This document shows positions 24,864-33,865 of a stretch of DNA of 64,000 nucleotides, one piece after another (position 1 is the stretch's first letter; each line of letters begins with the position of its first letter). Under the pieces are notes generated by a model that worked only from the letters and a program-made list of their open reading frames with translations, did not search any database and was not told the origin of the DNA. The stretch spans positions 13,479 through 77,478 of the forward strand of contig DIZC01000038.1 in NCBI GenBank assembly GCA_002429315.1. Reading direction: 5' to 3'. The DNA is from Alphaproteobacteria bacterium UBA6038. GTDB taxonomy: Bacteria; Pseudomonadota; Alphaproteobacteria; Micropepsales; Micropepsaceae. The position numbers were made by a program, and so were the translations under genes.

Positions 24864-25946
24864 TCAGGCGGCGAATCCCGGTGGCGTCGGTGCATTCTCC
24901 GGCACGATGGCCAGCGCCTTGAACAGGGTCCCCATCGCGTCCGGCAGGATCAGGCGGTCGAGCGCCGTTTGCGTCGACTGAAGGTGATTGCGCGACAGCC
25001 GCTCGGCGCGCTCGACGATGCCCAGGCTGCAAAGAAATGCGCCCTGTTCCACCGGACCGTACACCTTCGCGCCTGCTCCTTCCGCGGCGCGGGCCAGGGC
25101 CGCGAAATCGACATGCGCCGACAAGTCCGCTTCGCCGGGACGATCCAGTACGTCGGCGAATTTGTGCTCCGCCACCGCCTGCAAGGTTTCGCCGAAGCCA
25201 GCATCGGCGCCGTAACCGTAATCCACGATCAGTGCCGCGCCGCCCTTGGATGCGATGACATCGGCGATCTGTTCCACCATCGCCTCGGCTGCCGGAGATG
25301 TTTCGTACACCGCGCCGATCTCGGGCAAACCCCGCTCCGAAGCGATCGCAAGCATCGTCGCGACCGGCGCCAGCGCAAAGCGCAGCGCGCCGTCCTTGTC
25401 GAGGCCCACCATCCGCTCGCACCAGCCCCGCTCGGTGAACACAAATTGACGGATCGGCAGGGCATCGAAGAATTCATTCGCGAGCAGAAACAGCGGCCGA
25501 TCCGAAAGAGACTCGTCGAAGCGGTCCAGCCAGCGGATGCTCACGCCCGCCTCTTGCAGGGCGAGCGTCGCTGCCTGCTGCTCCCGCAACGCCGCGCTGG
25601 TCTCAATCAGCACCACGTCGATACTGGCCAGAAATTCAGGATCGAGGCGCGCCGCATGCAGCGCATCCGCCGTCAACGTGCCGCGGCCGGGCCCAAGCTC
25701 CACGAGCCGAGCAGGCGAGGGGCAGTCCTGTTCGCGCCACGCCTGCACGCACCACAGTCCCAGCAATTCGCCGAACATCTGGCTGATTTCCGGCGCGGTG
25801 ACGAAGTCGCCCTCTGCGCCGAGCGGGTCGCGCGTGGCGTAGTAGCCGTAAACCGGATCGTGCGCCGCCATGGTCATGAACTGCGCAATCGAAATCGGGC
25901 CTTGCGCTTCGATCAGCTGCGCGATGCGCTGCCCGAGTGGGTTCAC
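24864..25946 (-). CDS. midA: Class I SAM-dependent methyltransferase, MidA/NDUFAF7 family
   Basis: 360 residues. The N-terminus (GPISIAQFMTMAAHDPVYGYY) and GDFVTAPEISQMFGELLG are typical of the MidA (COG1565) family. The SAM site is ELGPGRGTL, followed by FDALPIRQFVF and IVDYGYG. The mitochondrial homologue NDUFAF7 methylates an arginine of a complex I subunit; the bacterial role is presumed similar. The GTG at 25946 is preferred because it overlaps the lgt stop in GTGA; the frame also runs far upstream antisense-free but without family similarity. Confidence 0.9.
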   Translation of the reverse strand: MNPLGQRIAQLIEAQGPISIAQFMTMAAHDPVYGYYATRDPLGAEGDFVTAPEISQMFGELLGLWCVQAWREQDCPSPARLVELGPGRGTLTADALHAARLDPEFLASIDVVLIETSAALREQQAATLALQEAGVSIRWLDRFDESLSDRPLFLLANEFFDALPIRQFVFTERGWCERMVGLDKDGALRFALAPVATMLAIASERGLPEIGAVYETSPAAEAMVEQIADVIASKGGAALIVDYGYGADAGFGETLQAVAEHKFADVLDRPGEADLSAHVDFAALARAAEGAGAKVYGPVEQGAFLCSLGIVERAERLSRNHLQSTQTALDRLILPDAMGTLFKALAIVPENAPTPPGFAA

Positions 25947-26836
25947 GCCGGCAGCCGCGCGGGGCGGCGCGTCAGTGCGACCCAATAGAGCAGCAAGCCC
26001 GCGAGAATCAGCGGTACGCAGAGCGCCATGCCCATGGTGAACCAGCCGAGGAACGGCGCATCGGGCTCGCGGAAGAATTCGACAAAGAAGCGGAACAGGC
26101 CGTAGCCGGTGAAGAAGGTCGCGGCGATGAGACCGGGCCGTTCGTGCCAGCGCAGCACGCGGAAGCAGAACTGCAGGATCAGCAGCAGCACGAAGCCTTC
26201 GAGGAAACATTCATAGAGTTGGCTGGGGTGGCGCGGCAGCTGATCCGGCGCGCGGGGGAAGATCATCGCCCACGGCACGTCGGTTGGCCGGCCCCACAAT
26301 TCGCCGTTGATGAAGTTCGCAATCCGCACCAGCGCGATGCCGATAGGCGCCACGCTGGTAATCAGGTCGCCGATGGTCAGCAGGCTCAGTCGGCGCCGGC
26401 GGCAGAAGAGCCAGATTGCAATGGCGAGCCCGAGCACGCCGCCGTGAAACGACATCCCGCCTTCCCACACTGCGATGAGCTTGACCGGATTGGTGAGAAA
26501 CGCGAGCGGCAGCCCGCCGCAGAAGCCCGCATTGGGCGAGACGCTGCACAGAATCGTGCCGTAGAAGACGTCCCATCCAACGCGCCCGCCAATGATGATT
26601 CCCAGCGTCGCCCACACCACCAAGTCGCCGATATCATCTGCGGTCGCCGGCCGTTTTCCGTTGAACGGCGGGTTCCGCCACAGCGATCGGTTGCGCAGCG
26701 CCCGGGCAATAATCCACCAGCTCAGCAGGATCCCGACGATGTAGGAGATCGCGTACCAGCGAATGGCGATCGGCCCGACTTGAAGAAGTACGGGATCGAT
26801 GAGTGGATAGGGAATGATCGCCTGATAGACGGGCAT
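25943..26836 (-). CDS. lgt: Prolipoprotein diacylglyceryl transferase
   Basis: 297 residues with about seven membrane helices. The Lgt signature is present as ALVRIANFINGELWGRPT, and MSFHGGVLGLAIA holds the conserved His-Gly. Lgt adds diacylglycerol to the lipobox cysteine of prolipoproteins in the inner membrane; mlaA in this window encodes a likely client. It is the first gene of lgt-midA-pgeF, with a four-base overlap into midA. It diverges from ubiK over a ~130-bp intergenic region. Confidence 0.96.
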   Translation of the reverse strand: MPVYQAIIPYPLIDPVLLQVGPIAIRWYAISYIVGILLSWWIIARALRNRSLWRNPPFNGKRPATADDIGDLVVWATLGIIIGGRVGWDVFYGTILCSVSPNAGFCGGLPLAFLTNPVKLIAVWEGGMSFHGGVLGLAIAIWLFCRRRRLSLLTIGDLITSVAPIGIALVRIANFINGELWGRPTDVPWAMIFPRAPDQLPRHPSQLYECFLEGFVLLLILQFCFRVLRWHERPGLIAATFFTGYGLFRFFVEFFREPDAPFLGWFTMGMALCVPLILAGLLLYWVALTRRPARLPA

Positions 26837-26966
26837 GGACCGGACGCGCGAAGGGCCGATAGCGCATAGCCAATAGCGGTTGGCGAATCCAGCTACCCGC
26901 CCGCTTGCGGCTCGATCGTCGCTGACGGGGGTTGGCTATTGGGGCGCCCGCCGTCATATTCCGGTG

Positions 26967-27251
26967 ATGCAGACCGAAAATCCGCTGCTCGATGGCCTGG
27001 CGAAGTTCTTCACCGATGCCGCAGGGGCCGCCAACAGCGTCAGGAACGAGATCGACTCGTTTGTGCGTCAGCGGCTGGAAAAGCTCGTCTCGGACATGGA
27101 TTTCGTGCCGCGCGAAGAGTTCGAGACGGTGAGGGCGATGGCCGCAAAGGCGCGTGAGGAAAACGAGCGGCTTGCCGCTCGGGTGGCTGAACTGGAGCGA
27201 AACGCCTCCGGCACCACGGCAGCGCCCAGTCCGCATATCGGGCCGGTCTGA
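26967..27251 (+). CDS. ubiK: Ubiquinone biosynthesis accessory factor UbiK family (BMFP)
   Basis: 94 residues. It has the compact family layout: an amphipathic N-terminal helix (DGLAKFFTDAAGAANSVRNE), a VRQRLEKLVSDMDFVPREEF middle and a heptad-rich C-terminal coiled coil (REENERLAARVAELE). UbiK binds membranes and the Ubi complex in aerobic ubiquinone synthesis. The ATG at 26967 (MQTENPLL) is chosen; the longer frame includes non-conserved residues. It diverges from lgt. Confidence 0.88.
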   Translation: MQTENPLLDGLAKFFTDAAGAANSVRNEIDSFVRQRLEKLVSDMDFVPREEFETVRAMAAKAREENERLAARVAELERNASGTTAAPSPHIGPV

Positions 27252-27385
27252 AAGCTGTGGGTTCCCGGAATCGTCCAAAGGGGCCTTGGCCGGGACTCTT
27301 GTAAGCCCACAAAATCTTGTGTCAGTTAGAAGCACAGGTGCTTCGTTTTGCGTCGCGCCCCTCGCGGGGTCCAAAGGAGTCCCGA

Positions 27386-27886
27386 ATGTCGCTGGCCCAT
27401 ATCGATCAGACGGTCGCTGCCCCCCATCCGCTCGATATTCTCGAGCATACGGTCGAGGAGAACGGCTGGGCTTTCGAGCGCAGCGGGCGGGACGAGCTGA
27501 ACCTGTCGGTGTCCGGCCGCTGGTGTGACCATCACTTCTGCTTCACCTGGCGGGACGAGTTGCAGTCGCTGCACCTTTCCTCCGCCTTCGATATGCGGGT
27601 GGAGGACAAGCGCCGCAGCGAGGTCGCGAGCCTGTTGATGTATGTCAACGCCAAGCTGTGGCTGGGCCATTTCGATCTGTGGCCGGAGGACGGCAGCCTG
27701 GTGTTCCGCCACGCGATGATTTTCCCGGAAGCCCACGCCAGCGCGGCGCAATGCGAATCGCTGCTCCACCTCGCGGTCGAGGCGTGCGAGCATTATTACC
27801 CGGCGTTTCAGTTCGTGCTTTGGGGCGGCAAGACTGCTGAGGAAGCCGTGGCCGCGGCGCTCCTGGAGTGCGCCGGGCAGGCGTGA
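27386..27886 (+). CDS. YbjN domain-containing protein
   Basis: 166 residues. The YbjN fold (type III secretion chaperone-like) is seen in HPLDILEHTVEENGWAFERS, LSVSGRWCDHHFCFTW and LLMYVNAKLWLGHFDLW. The family is linked to stress and motility regulation in E. coli; the molecular role is unsettled. The ATG at 27386 follows AAAGGAG; the frame extends upstream to 27317 without a good site. Its stop overlaps the proC start, a pairing common in alphaproteobacteria. Confidence 0.88.
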   Translation: MSLAHIDQTVAAPHPLDILEHTVEENGWAFERSGRDELNLSVSGRWCDHHFCFTWRDELQSLHLSSAFDMRVEDKRRSEVASLLMYVNAKLWLGHFDLWPEDGSLVFRHAMIFPEAHASAAQCESLLHLAVEACEHYYPAFQFVLWGGKTAEEAVAAALLECAGQA

Positions 27887-28689
27887 CCGGGCCCATTCTC
27901 CTGATCGGCGCGGGCCGCATGGGCGGCGCGCTGCTCAAAGGCTGGATGGGCAAGGGATTCGGGCCCCTCTACGTCGTCGAGCCCGAGCCCGCGCCGGAGC
28001 TGCGCAAGCAGGCGAACGCCGGACGCATCCCGCTTCACGCCAACATTGAAGATGTTTCGGTCGATCTGCGCGTCTGTCTCATCGCGCTGAAGCCGCAGGT
28101 TCTGAAGCGCGAAGCCGCGCACCTGAGGCCGATCGCCCAGGGCGGCACGTTGATGATCTCCATCGCGGCGGGGATTGATACCAGATTCCTGGCTGGCGCG
28201 TGGGGCCGGAAGGCGCGGCTGGTCCGGGCGATGCCCAACACGCCGGGCGCAATCGGACGCGGCATTTCGGCGCTCTATGCGTCGCCACAGGCCACCGCGG
28301 CGGATCGCAAACTGGCGCAGGACCTGCTGGCCGCTCTGGGCGAAACCCTGTGGGTGCGCCGCGAATCCCTGATCGATGCCGTGACGGCCGTGTCCGGATC
28401 GGGTCCGGCGTACGTTTTCCTGCTGGTGGAGGCCTTGGCGGAGGCCGCCCGGGCGGAAGGCCTGCCGCGCGACGCCGCCGAAAAGCTCGCCCGCGCCACG
28501 GTCATCGGGTCTGGCGCGCTGCTGGACGCCGACCGGCGCTTGTCCGCCGATCTGCGGCGGGACGTCACCAGCCCCGGCGGCACGACCGCAGCGGCTCTCG
28601 AAATCCTCACGGCGGGCGATGGGCTGAGGCCCCTGATCGCACGGGCGGTGCATGCGGCGCGCAAGCGGGCGGAAGAACTGGGAAGTTAG
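27883..28689 (+). CDS. proC: Pyrroline-5-carboxylate reductase
   Basis: 268 residues. The enzyme performs the last step of proline synthesis. The NAD(P) motif is GAGRMGGALL, then ALKPQ, VRAMPNTPGAIGRG and the C-terminal SGSGPAYVFLLVEALAEAA and TSPGGTTAAAL. The GTG at 27883 overlaps the ybjN stop as GTGA, so translation is coupled; a GTG five codons earlier is possible. Confidence 0.95.
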   Translation: MTGPILLIGAGRMGGALLKGWMGKGFGPLYVVEPEPAPELRKQANAGRIPLHANIEDVSVDLRVCLIALKPQVLKREAAHLRPIAQGGTLMISIAAGIDTRFLAGAWGRKARLVRAMPNTPGAIGRGISALYASPQATAADRKLAQDLLAALGETLWVRRESLIDAVTAVSGSGPAYVFLLVEALAEAARAEGLPRDAAEKLARATVIGSGALLDADRRLSADLRRDVTSPGGTTAAALEILTAGDGLRPLIARAVHAARKRAEELGS

Positions 28690-28737
28690 CTCGCCAATAC
28701 GGCTTGAGCGATGCGCGCCGCCGCGCGATGCTTGTCG

Positions 28738-29304
28738 ATGGCCGATCCGAACACCCAACTCGCCGACGCTGCGCTGAAGCTTCTGGCGAAGATGGCTTGG
28801 CGCGATCTGAATCTGATGCAGGTCGCCCGCGCCGCCAAAGTGCCGGCGGCGAATCTGCAAACGATCGCGCCCGACAAGCCGGCGCTGCTGGGCCTGATTC
28901 TGCGGCGAATCGGCGGCGAGACAGCAAGACGCTACCGGCGGGATTCCGCATCGGACACGCGCGACCGCCTGTTGGACGTGGCGCTCGTCGCATTCGAGAC
29001 ACTCAAACCGCGCAAAGCGGCGATCCGCTCGCTTTACGACGGGCTGAAGCGCGATCCGCTCATGCTGATCGCCGGGCGGGCGGAAATCATCGCGGCGGCA
29101 AACTGGCTGCTCACGCTGGCCGAAGCCGATACTGGCGCCGCTCTCCCGGCGCGCGCGCTTGTCCTTGCCGGAATCCTGGCGCGCGGGGTTCCTGTCTGGC
29201 TCGAAGACGACAAGCAGATGACGCGCACCATGGCGCAGCTCGATGGCGATCTTCGCCGCGGCGAGACTCTGTTTCGCCGGCGCCGAAGCAGTGATGCGGG
29301 CTAG
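28738..29304 (+). CDS. TetR-like transcriptional regulator
   Basis: 188 residues. The N-terminal ~45 residues fit a TetR helix-turn-helix: a helix (ADAALKLLAKMAWRDLNL), then MQVARAAKVPAANLQTIAP. The rest is an all-helical ligand or dimer domain with no recognisable specificity. The HTH is degenerate, so DNA binding is likely but not certain. The ATG at 28738 is used; one at 28711 is possible. It lies just after proC and ends four bases into the convergent histidine kinase gene. Confidence 0.7.
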   Translation: MADPNTQLADAALKLLAKMAWRDLNLMQVARAAKVPAANLQTIAPDKPALLGLILRRIGGETARRYRRDSASDTRDRLLDVALVAFETLKPRKAAIRSLYDGLKRDPLMLIAGRAEIIAAANWLLTLAEADTGAALPARALVLAGILARGVPVWLEDDKQMTRTMAQLDGDLRRGETLFRRRRSSDAG

Positions 29305-30641
29305 ACAGGCAGCCGGATCGCTGCTCGCAGGCCGCCCATCTCGCTCTGCCCCAATGTGATTTCTCCGCCGTGCGCCCGGGCAATGTCGCGCGCGATGGCA
29401 AGGCCGAGGCCGGAGCCGCCCGATTGCAGGTTGCGGCCTTCGTCCAGCCGATGGAACGGGCGAAACGCTTCCTCGCGGCGAGACTCCGGAATGCCGGGTC
29501 CATCGTCATCGACGAGGATTTCCACGTGCTGCCCGTTCCGCTTGAGCGCCACGTCGACATGGCGGCCGTGCTTGAGCGCGTTGTCGATGAGATTGGTGGC
29601 GCAGCGTTTGAGCGCATGGCGGCGCACGGAAAGAACGATGCCGGATTCGGTGGCCACTTTCAGGCGGCCCTCGCCGGCGCCCTTGGCGCGCGCCGCCGCG
29701 GCTGCGGCCTCGCTGACGACACCGGCAAGGTCGGTGCTCTGGGCGTCTTCGCCGCCTTCGCCTCGCGCAAAATCGAGATACTCATCCAGCATGTGCTCCA
29801 TCTCGGAGATGTCCTGGCGCAACGCCCGCACGTCAGCGCTGTCGTCCATCATCGCGAGCTCCAGCTTGAACCGTGTCAGCGGCGTCTTCAGGTCGTGGCT
29901 GACCCCGGCAAGCATCTCGGTGCGCTGCGTGACGTAACGTTCGATGCGCTCGCGCATGGTGATGAAGGCTTGCGCGGCGCGGCGCACTTCGCTCGCGCCA
30001 TACGGCTTGAAATCGGGAACGGCACGGCCCTTTCCGAAGCTCTCGGCGGCAACCGCCAGGCGCTCGATCGGCCGCACCTGATTGCGCAGAAACAGGATAG
30101 CGACCCCCAGCAGAACCAGCGACGAACCGACCATCCAGAGGATAAACACGTCCACATTCGAGGCGACCAGCCGCTGACGCGGGATCGTCAGCTGCAGCAC
30201 CCCGTCCTTTACCTGCACGCTGATGTCCACGAAGGAGCCGCGATTACGCGACGTGAACGGCCGGGCCTGTCCAAGCTGCCACTCGAACATGGCGGTCATC
30301 GCATCCTTGAGATTGGGGTTGGCATGCCGGAAGGGGCGGTCGAGATGCTGCCCGGGCTGAATGGAGACCCGGTAGCCGAGATCGCGCGCCGCCATTCCCA
30401 GCAGCACCTGGCGCTCAGGCCCCGGTGGATATTTCTCTTCGAGGTTGGTGAGGAACACGACGTCGGCCGCCGCGCCGCGTCCCATGCGGGCGAGCATCAC
30501 GTCGTAATGCCGCTCGAAGAAGATGTAAGTGACGATTCCCTGGAGAATCACCACCGGCGTCACGATGATGATGAGCGACCGGCCGAACAGGCCTCGCGGC
30601 AAAGCGCGCTTCAAGGTGCGAAATGGATGTAGCCGGAACAT
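29301..30641 (-). CDS. Sensor histidine kinase, EnvZ-like
   Basis: 446 residues. A membrane helix at about 22-42, a periplasmic domain to ~160, a second helix at ~165-187 and a HAMP region lead to the HisKA motif VSHDLKTPLTR with His249. The ATPase domain has NLIDNALKHG, DDDGPGIP and GSGLGLAIARD. The layout and sequence are EnvZ-like; alphaproteobacterial EnvZ-type kinases often control envelope functions. It lies five bases after its OmpR-type partner and must be co-expressed with it. The signal is unknown. Confidence 0.9.
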   Translation of the reverse strand: MFRLHPFRTLKRALPRGLFGRSLIIIVTPVVILQGIVTYIFFERHYDVMLARMGRGAAADVVFLTNLEEKYPPGPERQVLLGMAARDLGYRVSIQPGQHLDRPFRHANPNLKDAMTAMFEWQLGQARPFTSRNRGSFVDISVQVKDGVLQLTIPRQRLVASNVDVFILWMVGSSLVLLGVAILFLRNQVRPIERLAVAAESFGKGRAVPDFKPYGASEVRRAAQAFITMRERIERYVTQRTEMLAGVSHDLKTPLTRFKLELAMMDDSADVRALRQDISEMEHMLDEYLDFARGEGGEDAQSTDLAGVVSEAAAAAARAKGAGEGRLKVATESGIVLSVRRHALKRCATNLIDNALKHGRHVDVALKRNGQHVEILVDDDGPGIPESRREEAFRPFHRLDEGRNLQSGGSGLGLAIARDIARAHGGEITLGQSEMGGLRAAIRLPV

Positions 30642-30646
30642 CTGCG

Positions 30647-31348
30647 CTACGCGACCCGGTCCGGCACCAGCACATAGCCGATGCCGCGCACAGTCTGGAT
30701 GTACAGCGGCAGTTTCGGGTCTTCTTCGATCTTGCGCCTCAGCCGCGTCACCTGCACGTCAATGGAGCGCTCCAGGCTGACGCCTAGTCGCGTGCACAGA
30801 TCGGTGCGCGAGAACGGCCGCCCGGCATTGCTCGCGAAAAGTTTCAATAGCGCCGCTTCGGAGCTGGTGAGCCGCACCGGTTTGCCTTTTCGGCGGAGTT
30901 CGCCGCGGTCGGCGTCGAATATCGTTTCGCCCATCTTGACCTCGCGATGCGCTTGCGGCGGGGGCGCCGCGCGCCGCAACAGCGCCGCGCATCGCAGCAC
31001 CAGCTCCCGCGGCTCAAAAGGTTTGGCCAGATAATCGTCGGCGCCGTGCTCCAGGCCGGCGATCCGGTGCTCCGGTTCGCCGCGCGCGGTGAGCATGAGA
31101 ATGGGCACCTGCGACAGCGCGCGTACACTGCGCGTCAGGTCCAGCCCACTCTCGCCGGGCATCATGACGTCCACGATCAGGAGATCGAACGCCATGCTCT
31201 TCATCAGGGCGCGCGCGTCTTCGGCGCCCGGGGCCGCGGTGACACGAAAGCCGTTCTGCGAAAGATATTTTTGCAGCAACGTCCGCAGACGCTCGTCGTC
31301 GTCCACGACAAGAATGTGCGCATCGCCCAGGCCAGGCGCGCTGCTCAT
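30647..31348 (-). CDS. OmpR-family response regulator
   Basis: 233 residues. The receiver domain shows VVDDDER, the phosphoryl-accepting Asp60 (IVDVMMP), TARGE and AKPF. The winged-helix domain (LTSSEAALLKLF then SIDVQVTRLRRKIEEDP, closing RGIGYVLV) is OmpR-like. It pairs with the EnvZ-like kinase five bases downstream. It is divergent from ilvE across 250 bp in which I saw no further gene. Confidence 0.92.
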   Translation of the reverse strand: MSSAPGLGDAHILVVDDDERLRTLLQKYLSQNGFRVTAAPGAEDARALMKSMAFDLLIVDVMMPGESGLDLTRSVRALSQVPILMLTARGEPEHRIAGLEHGADDYLAKPFEPRELVLRCAALLRRAAPPPQAHREVKMGETIFDADRGELRRKGKPVRLTSSEAALLKLFASNAGRPFSRTDLCTRLGVSLERSIDVQVTRLRRKIEEDPKLPLYIQTVRGIGYVLVPDRVA

Positions 31349-31600
31349 ATCGCGATCCGACGCGCGATTGAAATTTTACAACTCACGCCGAGATGGCGGT
31401 GGGCCGCCGCGCGTTTGGCGAGGTTCGGATGTGCACCCCATGGAGCGAATGCGCCTTGCCTGGCCCGGCGGTCCCCCCGATATAGGGAGCTTCTATGGCG
31501 CGCCGTATGCATGCCGTCAGCCATGGCGGCACATCTAGCGTCGGGCCGCCAGACGGGCAAGCCTTCCGAATACGGGCTTCGCGCGTTGTAAGGGGGAGAG

Positions 31601-32509
31601 ATGGCCGAGATCATTCCATTCGACAAGCGCGAGGGCTGGATATGGCTCGACGGCCGGCTGGTGCCGTGGGGCGACGCGAAGGTGCATGTGCTGACCCACG
31701 GGCTGCACTACGCCTCCAGCATCTTCGAAGGCGAGCGCGCCTATTCGGGACGCATCTACAGGCTCGAGGAACATACCGAGCGCCTGTTCGAATCGGCGCG
31801 CATTCTTGGGATGAAAATTCCGTACACGGAGGAAGAGATCAACGCCGCGTGTCGCCAGGTGGTGGAGGCACAGGGATTTCCCGACGCCTACATTCGCCCG
31901 GTGGTCTTCCGCGGCAGCGAGCAGATGTCGGTCGCTGCGCCCCATTCCAGCACGCGCATCGCCATCGCGGCCTGGCAATGGCCATCCTATTTCGATCCGG
32001 CGGAGAAGATGAAGGGAATCCGCCTCACGATTTCGGACTGGAAGCGGCCGTCGCCGGAAACCGCGCCATACAAGGCGAAGGCGGCGGGCCTCTACATGAT
32101 CTGCACGCTTTCCAAGCACAAGGCGGAAGACGAAGGCTATAACGACGCGCTGATGTACGACTATCGCGGCCTGGTCGCGGAAGCGACCGGAGCGAACATT
32201 TTCTTCGTGGACGACGGCAAGCTCGTCACGCCCACCGCCGACTGCTTCCTCGACGGGGTGACGCGCCGTTCGATCATGGCGCTTGCGCGGGCTCGCCAGA
32301 TTCCGGTGGCTGAGCGGCACATAGCCCCGCAGGAGCTGGAGCGTTTCTCCGAGTGCTTCCTGACCGGCACGGCGGCGGAGGTGACTCCGGTGCGTGAAAT
32401 CGGACCGCATCGCTTCACGCCCGGCCGCATCACCGAAACGATGCTGAGCGCCTATATGGAAGACGTGCGGCGACCGAGCTCGAGCATCAGTCTTCGCGCC
32501 ACCGGCTGA
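31601..32509 (+). CDS. ilvE: Branched-chain amino acid aminotransferase
   Basis: 302 residues, fold-type IV PLP enzyme. The N-terminal HGLHYASSIFEGERAY, the PLP-lysine region YKAKAAGLYMICTLSK and the phosphate-binding EATGANIFFV and GVTRRSIMALAR are in the expected order. It interconverts Leu, Ile and Val with their keto acids. A strong GGGGGAGAG site precedes the ATG. The 3' end overlaps moaE on the other strand by 23 bp. Confidence 0.93.
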   Translation: MAEIIPFDKREGWIWLDGRLVPWGDAKVHVLTHGLHYASSIFEGERAYSGRIYRLEEHTERLFESARILGMKIPYTEEEINAACRQVVEAQGFPDAYIRPVVFRGSEQMSVAAPHSSTRIAIAAWQWPSYFDPAEKMKGIRLTISDWKRPSPETAPYKAKAAGLYMICTLSKHKAEDEGYNDALMYDYRGLVAEATGANIFFVDDGKLVTPTADCFLDGVTRRSIMALARARQIPVAERHIAPQELERFSECFLTGTAAEVTPVREIGPHRFTPGRITETMLSAYMEDVRRPSSSISLRATG

Positions 32510-32933
32510 GGCCATCATCGTCCACGTTCCGCGCCTCCACCCAGCGCGAAGCGGCGTTCCGCTCCTCCAGCTTCCAGAACGGGGCGCGGGCTTTCAGATA
32601 ATCCATCAGGAATTCCGCCGCCGCGAACGCCATCTGACGATGTGAGGAAGCCACCGCGACCAGAACGATGTTCTCGCCGGGCGCCAGTTTTCCGATCCGA
32701 TGGATGACGGTTGCACCGGCAATCGGCCAGCGGGAGCAGGCTTCCGTCATATGCCGCGCGATCTCGCGCTCCGTCATGCCGGCATAGTGCTCCAACGTCA
32801 TGGATTGGATGTCAGCGTCCCGGCGCACCGCGCCGGTGAACGTCACCACCGCGCCGACATCGCCGCTCGTCTTCAGCTTTGCGATCTCGGCGTTGACGTC
32901 GAAATCGTCGGTCTGAATCCGGATGGTGTTCAT
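32487..32933 (-). CDS. moaE: Molybdopterin synthase catalytic subunit MoaE
   Basis: 148 residues. The conserved VGAVVTFTGAVRRD, LEHYAGMTEREI, VASSHRQMAFAAAEFLMDYLK and PFWKLEE (catalytic Lys) define MoaE. With MoaD it adds two sulfurs to make molybdopterin. Its start overlaps the moaD stop by four bases. The ilvE gene overlaps its 3' end on the other strand. Confidence 0.95.
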   Translation of the reverse strand: MNTIRIQTDDFDVNAEIAKLKTSGDVGAVVTFTGAVRRDADIQSMTLEHYAGMTEREIARHMTEACSRWPIAGATVIHRIGKLAPGENIVLVAVASSHRQMAFAAAEFLMDYLKARAPFWKLEERNAASRWVEARNVDDDGLSRWRED

Positions 32934-33181
32934 CCCCCGGTCACCGGCGGGAAGAAGGCGACTTCATCCTCCGCGTGCACCGCCGCATCCCAAGGCACAT
33001 GCTCCTGATTGACCGCGGCCCGAATCCGCTTCCGATCGGAAAACGCTTCGCCAAAGGCGCCGCCACGTTGCCGAAGATGGTTGGCCAAATCACCGATGGT
33101 CTTCACGCCTGCAGGCAGATCGATCGTCTCTTCGCCGCGGCCGAGCTGCTGCCGCACCCACGCGAAATAGAGAATCGTCAC
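32930..33181 (-). CDS. moaD: Molybdopterin synthase sulfur carrier subunit MoaD
   Basis: 83 residues, ubiquitin-like, ending in the required Gly-Gly (FFPPVTGG), where the thiocarboxylate forms. The GTG at 33181 overlaps the pgsA stop as GTGA and gives the family start (MTILYFAWVRQQLG); longer starts run antisense-like sequence with Arg-rich nonsense. It is coupled to pgsA upstream and moaE downstream, a standard alphaproteobacterial order. Confidence 0.94.
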   Translation of the reverse strand: MTILYFAWVRQQLGRGEETIDLPAGVKTIGDLANHLRQRGGAFGEAFSDRKRIRAAVNQEHVPWDAAVHAEDEVAFFPPVTGG

Positions 33182-33843
33182 ACTGCCTCTCCGGCGCGCC
33201 CACGCGCGCGTGCGTCGCTCTTGCGAGGGCGGTCGCTCGCGGCGCGGGGATTCAGGTGAGCCAGACCGGCGCGGAAATACGCATAGCCGGTGCCCACGGT
33301 GAGCGCCGCCGCCAGCCACAAGCCGCCATACGCGACTGCAGTGTAGGTCAGCGCACCCTTTTGCGGCAGCCAGGCCGCGGCCAAGGGCTCAAGAATCATC
33401 GCGCCGATGGCAACCATCTGGATTGTTGTTTTGGTCTTTGCGATCCGCGTGACCGGCACGCTCACGTCGGCGCCGGCGAGGAATTCGCGGAGTCCCGAAA
33501 CCAAAATCTCGCGGGCGAGAATCACCAGCGCCGGCACCAGCCGCAACAAGCCTTTCATGCCTGGCACAAGATTGAACTGCAGGATGTTGCCCTCGGCGAT
33601 AAGCATCATCAAAGCGACGCCCACCAGAATCTTGTCGGCGATGGGATCCAGCATGCGGCCGAAATCAGAGCCGGCGTTCAGCTTGCGGGCCGCCAGTCCG
33701 TCGAGCGCGTCGCTTGCCCCGGCGACGCAGAAAATCGCGAATGCGACAACGCGCGCTCCAAGCCCGGGCAGCGCGAACGTCACCGCAAAGACCGGCACCA
33801 GCAGGATGCGCAGGATCGTGATCAGATTCGGCAGTGTGAACAT
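33178..33843 (-). CDS. pgsA: CDP-diacylglycerol-glycerol-3-phosphate 3-phosphatidyltransferase
   Basis: 221 residues with about five membrane helices. The CDP-alcohol phosphotransferase motif is intact: DALDGLAARKLN then GRMLDPIADK. It makes phosphatidylglycerol phosphate at the inner membrane. The ATG at 33843 (MFTLPNLITILRI) is the family start. It lies 22 bp downstream of uvrC and overlaps moaD. The C-terminal ~25 residues are unusually Arg/Ala-rich. Confidence 0.94.
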   Translation of the reverse strand: MFTLPNLITILRILLVPVFAVTFALPGLGARVVAFAIFCVAGASDALDGLAARKLNAGSDFGRMLDPIADKILVGVALMMLIAEGNILQFNLVPGMKGLLRLVPALVILAREILVSGLREFLAGADVSVPVTRIAKTKTTIQMVAIGAMILEPLAAAWLPQKGALTYTAVAYGGLWLAAALTVGTGYAYFRAGLAHLNPRAASDRPRKSDARARGRAGEAV

Positions 33844-33865
33844 CGTCTTACTGTAACACCGCCGG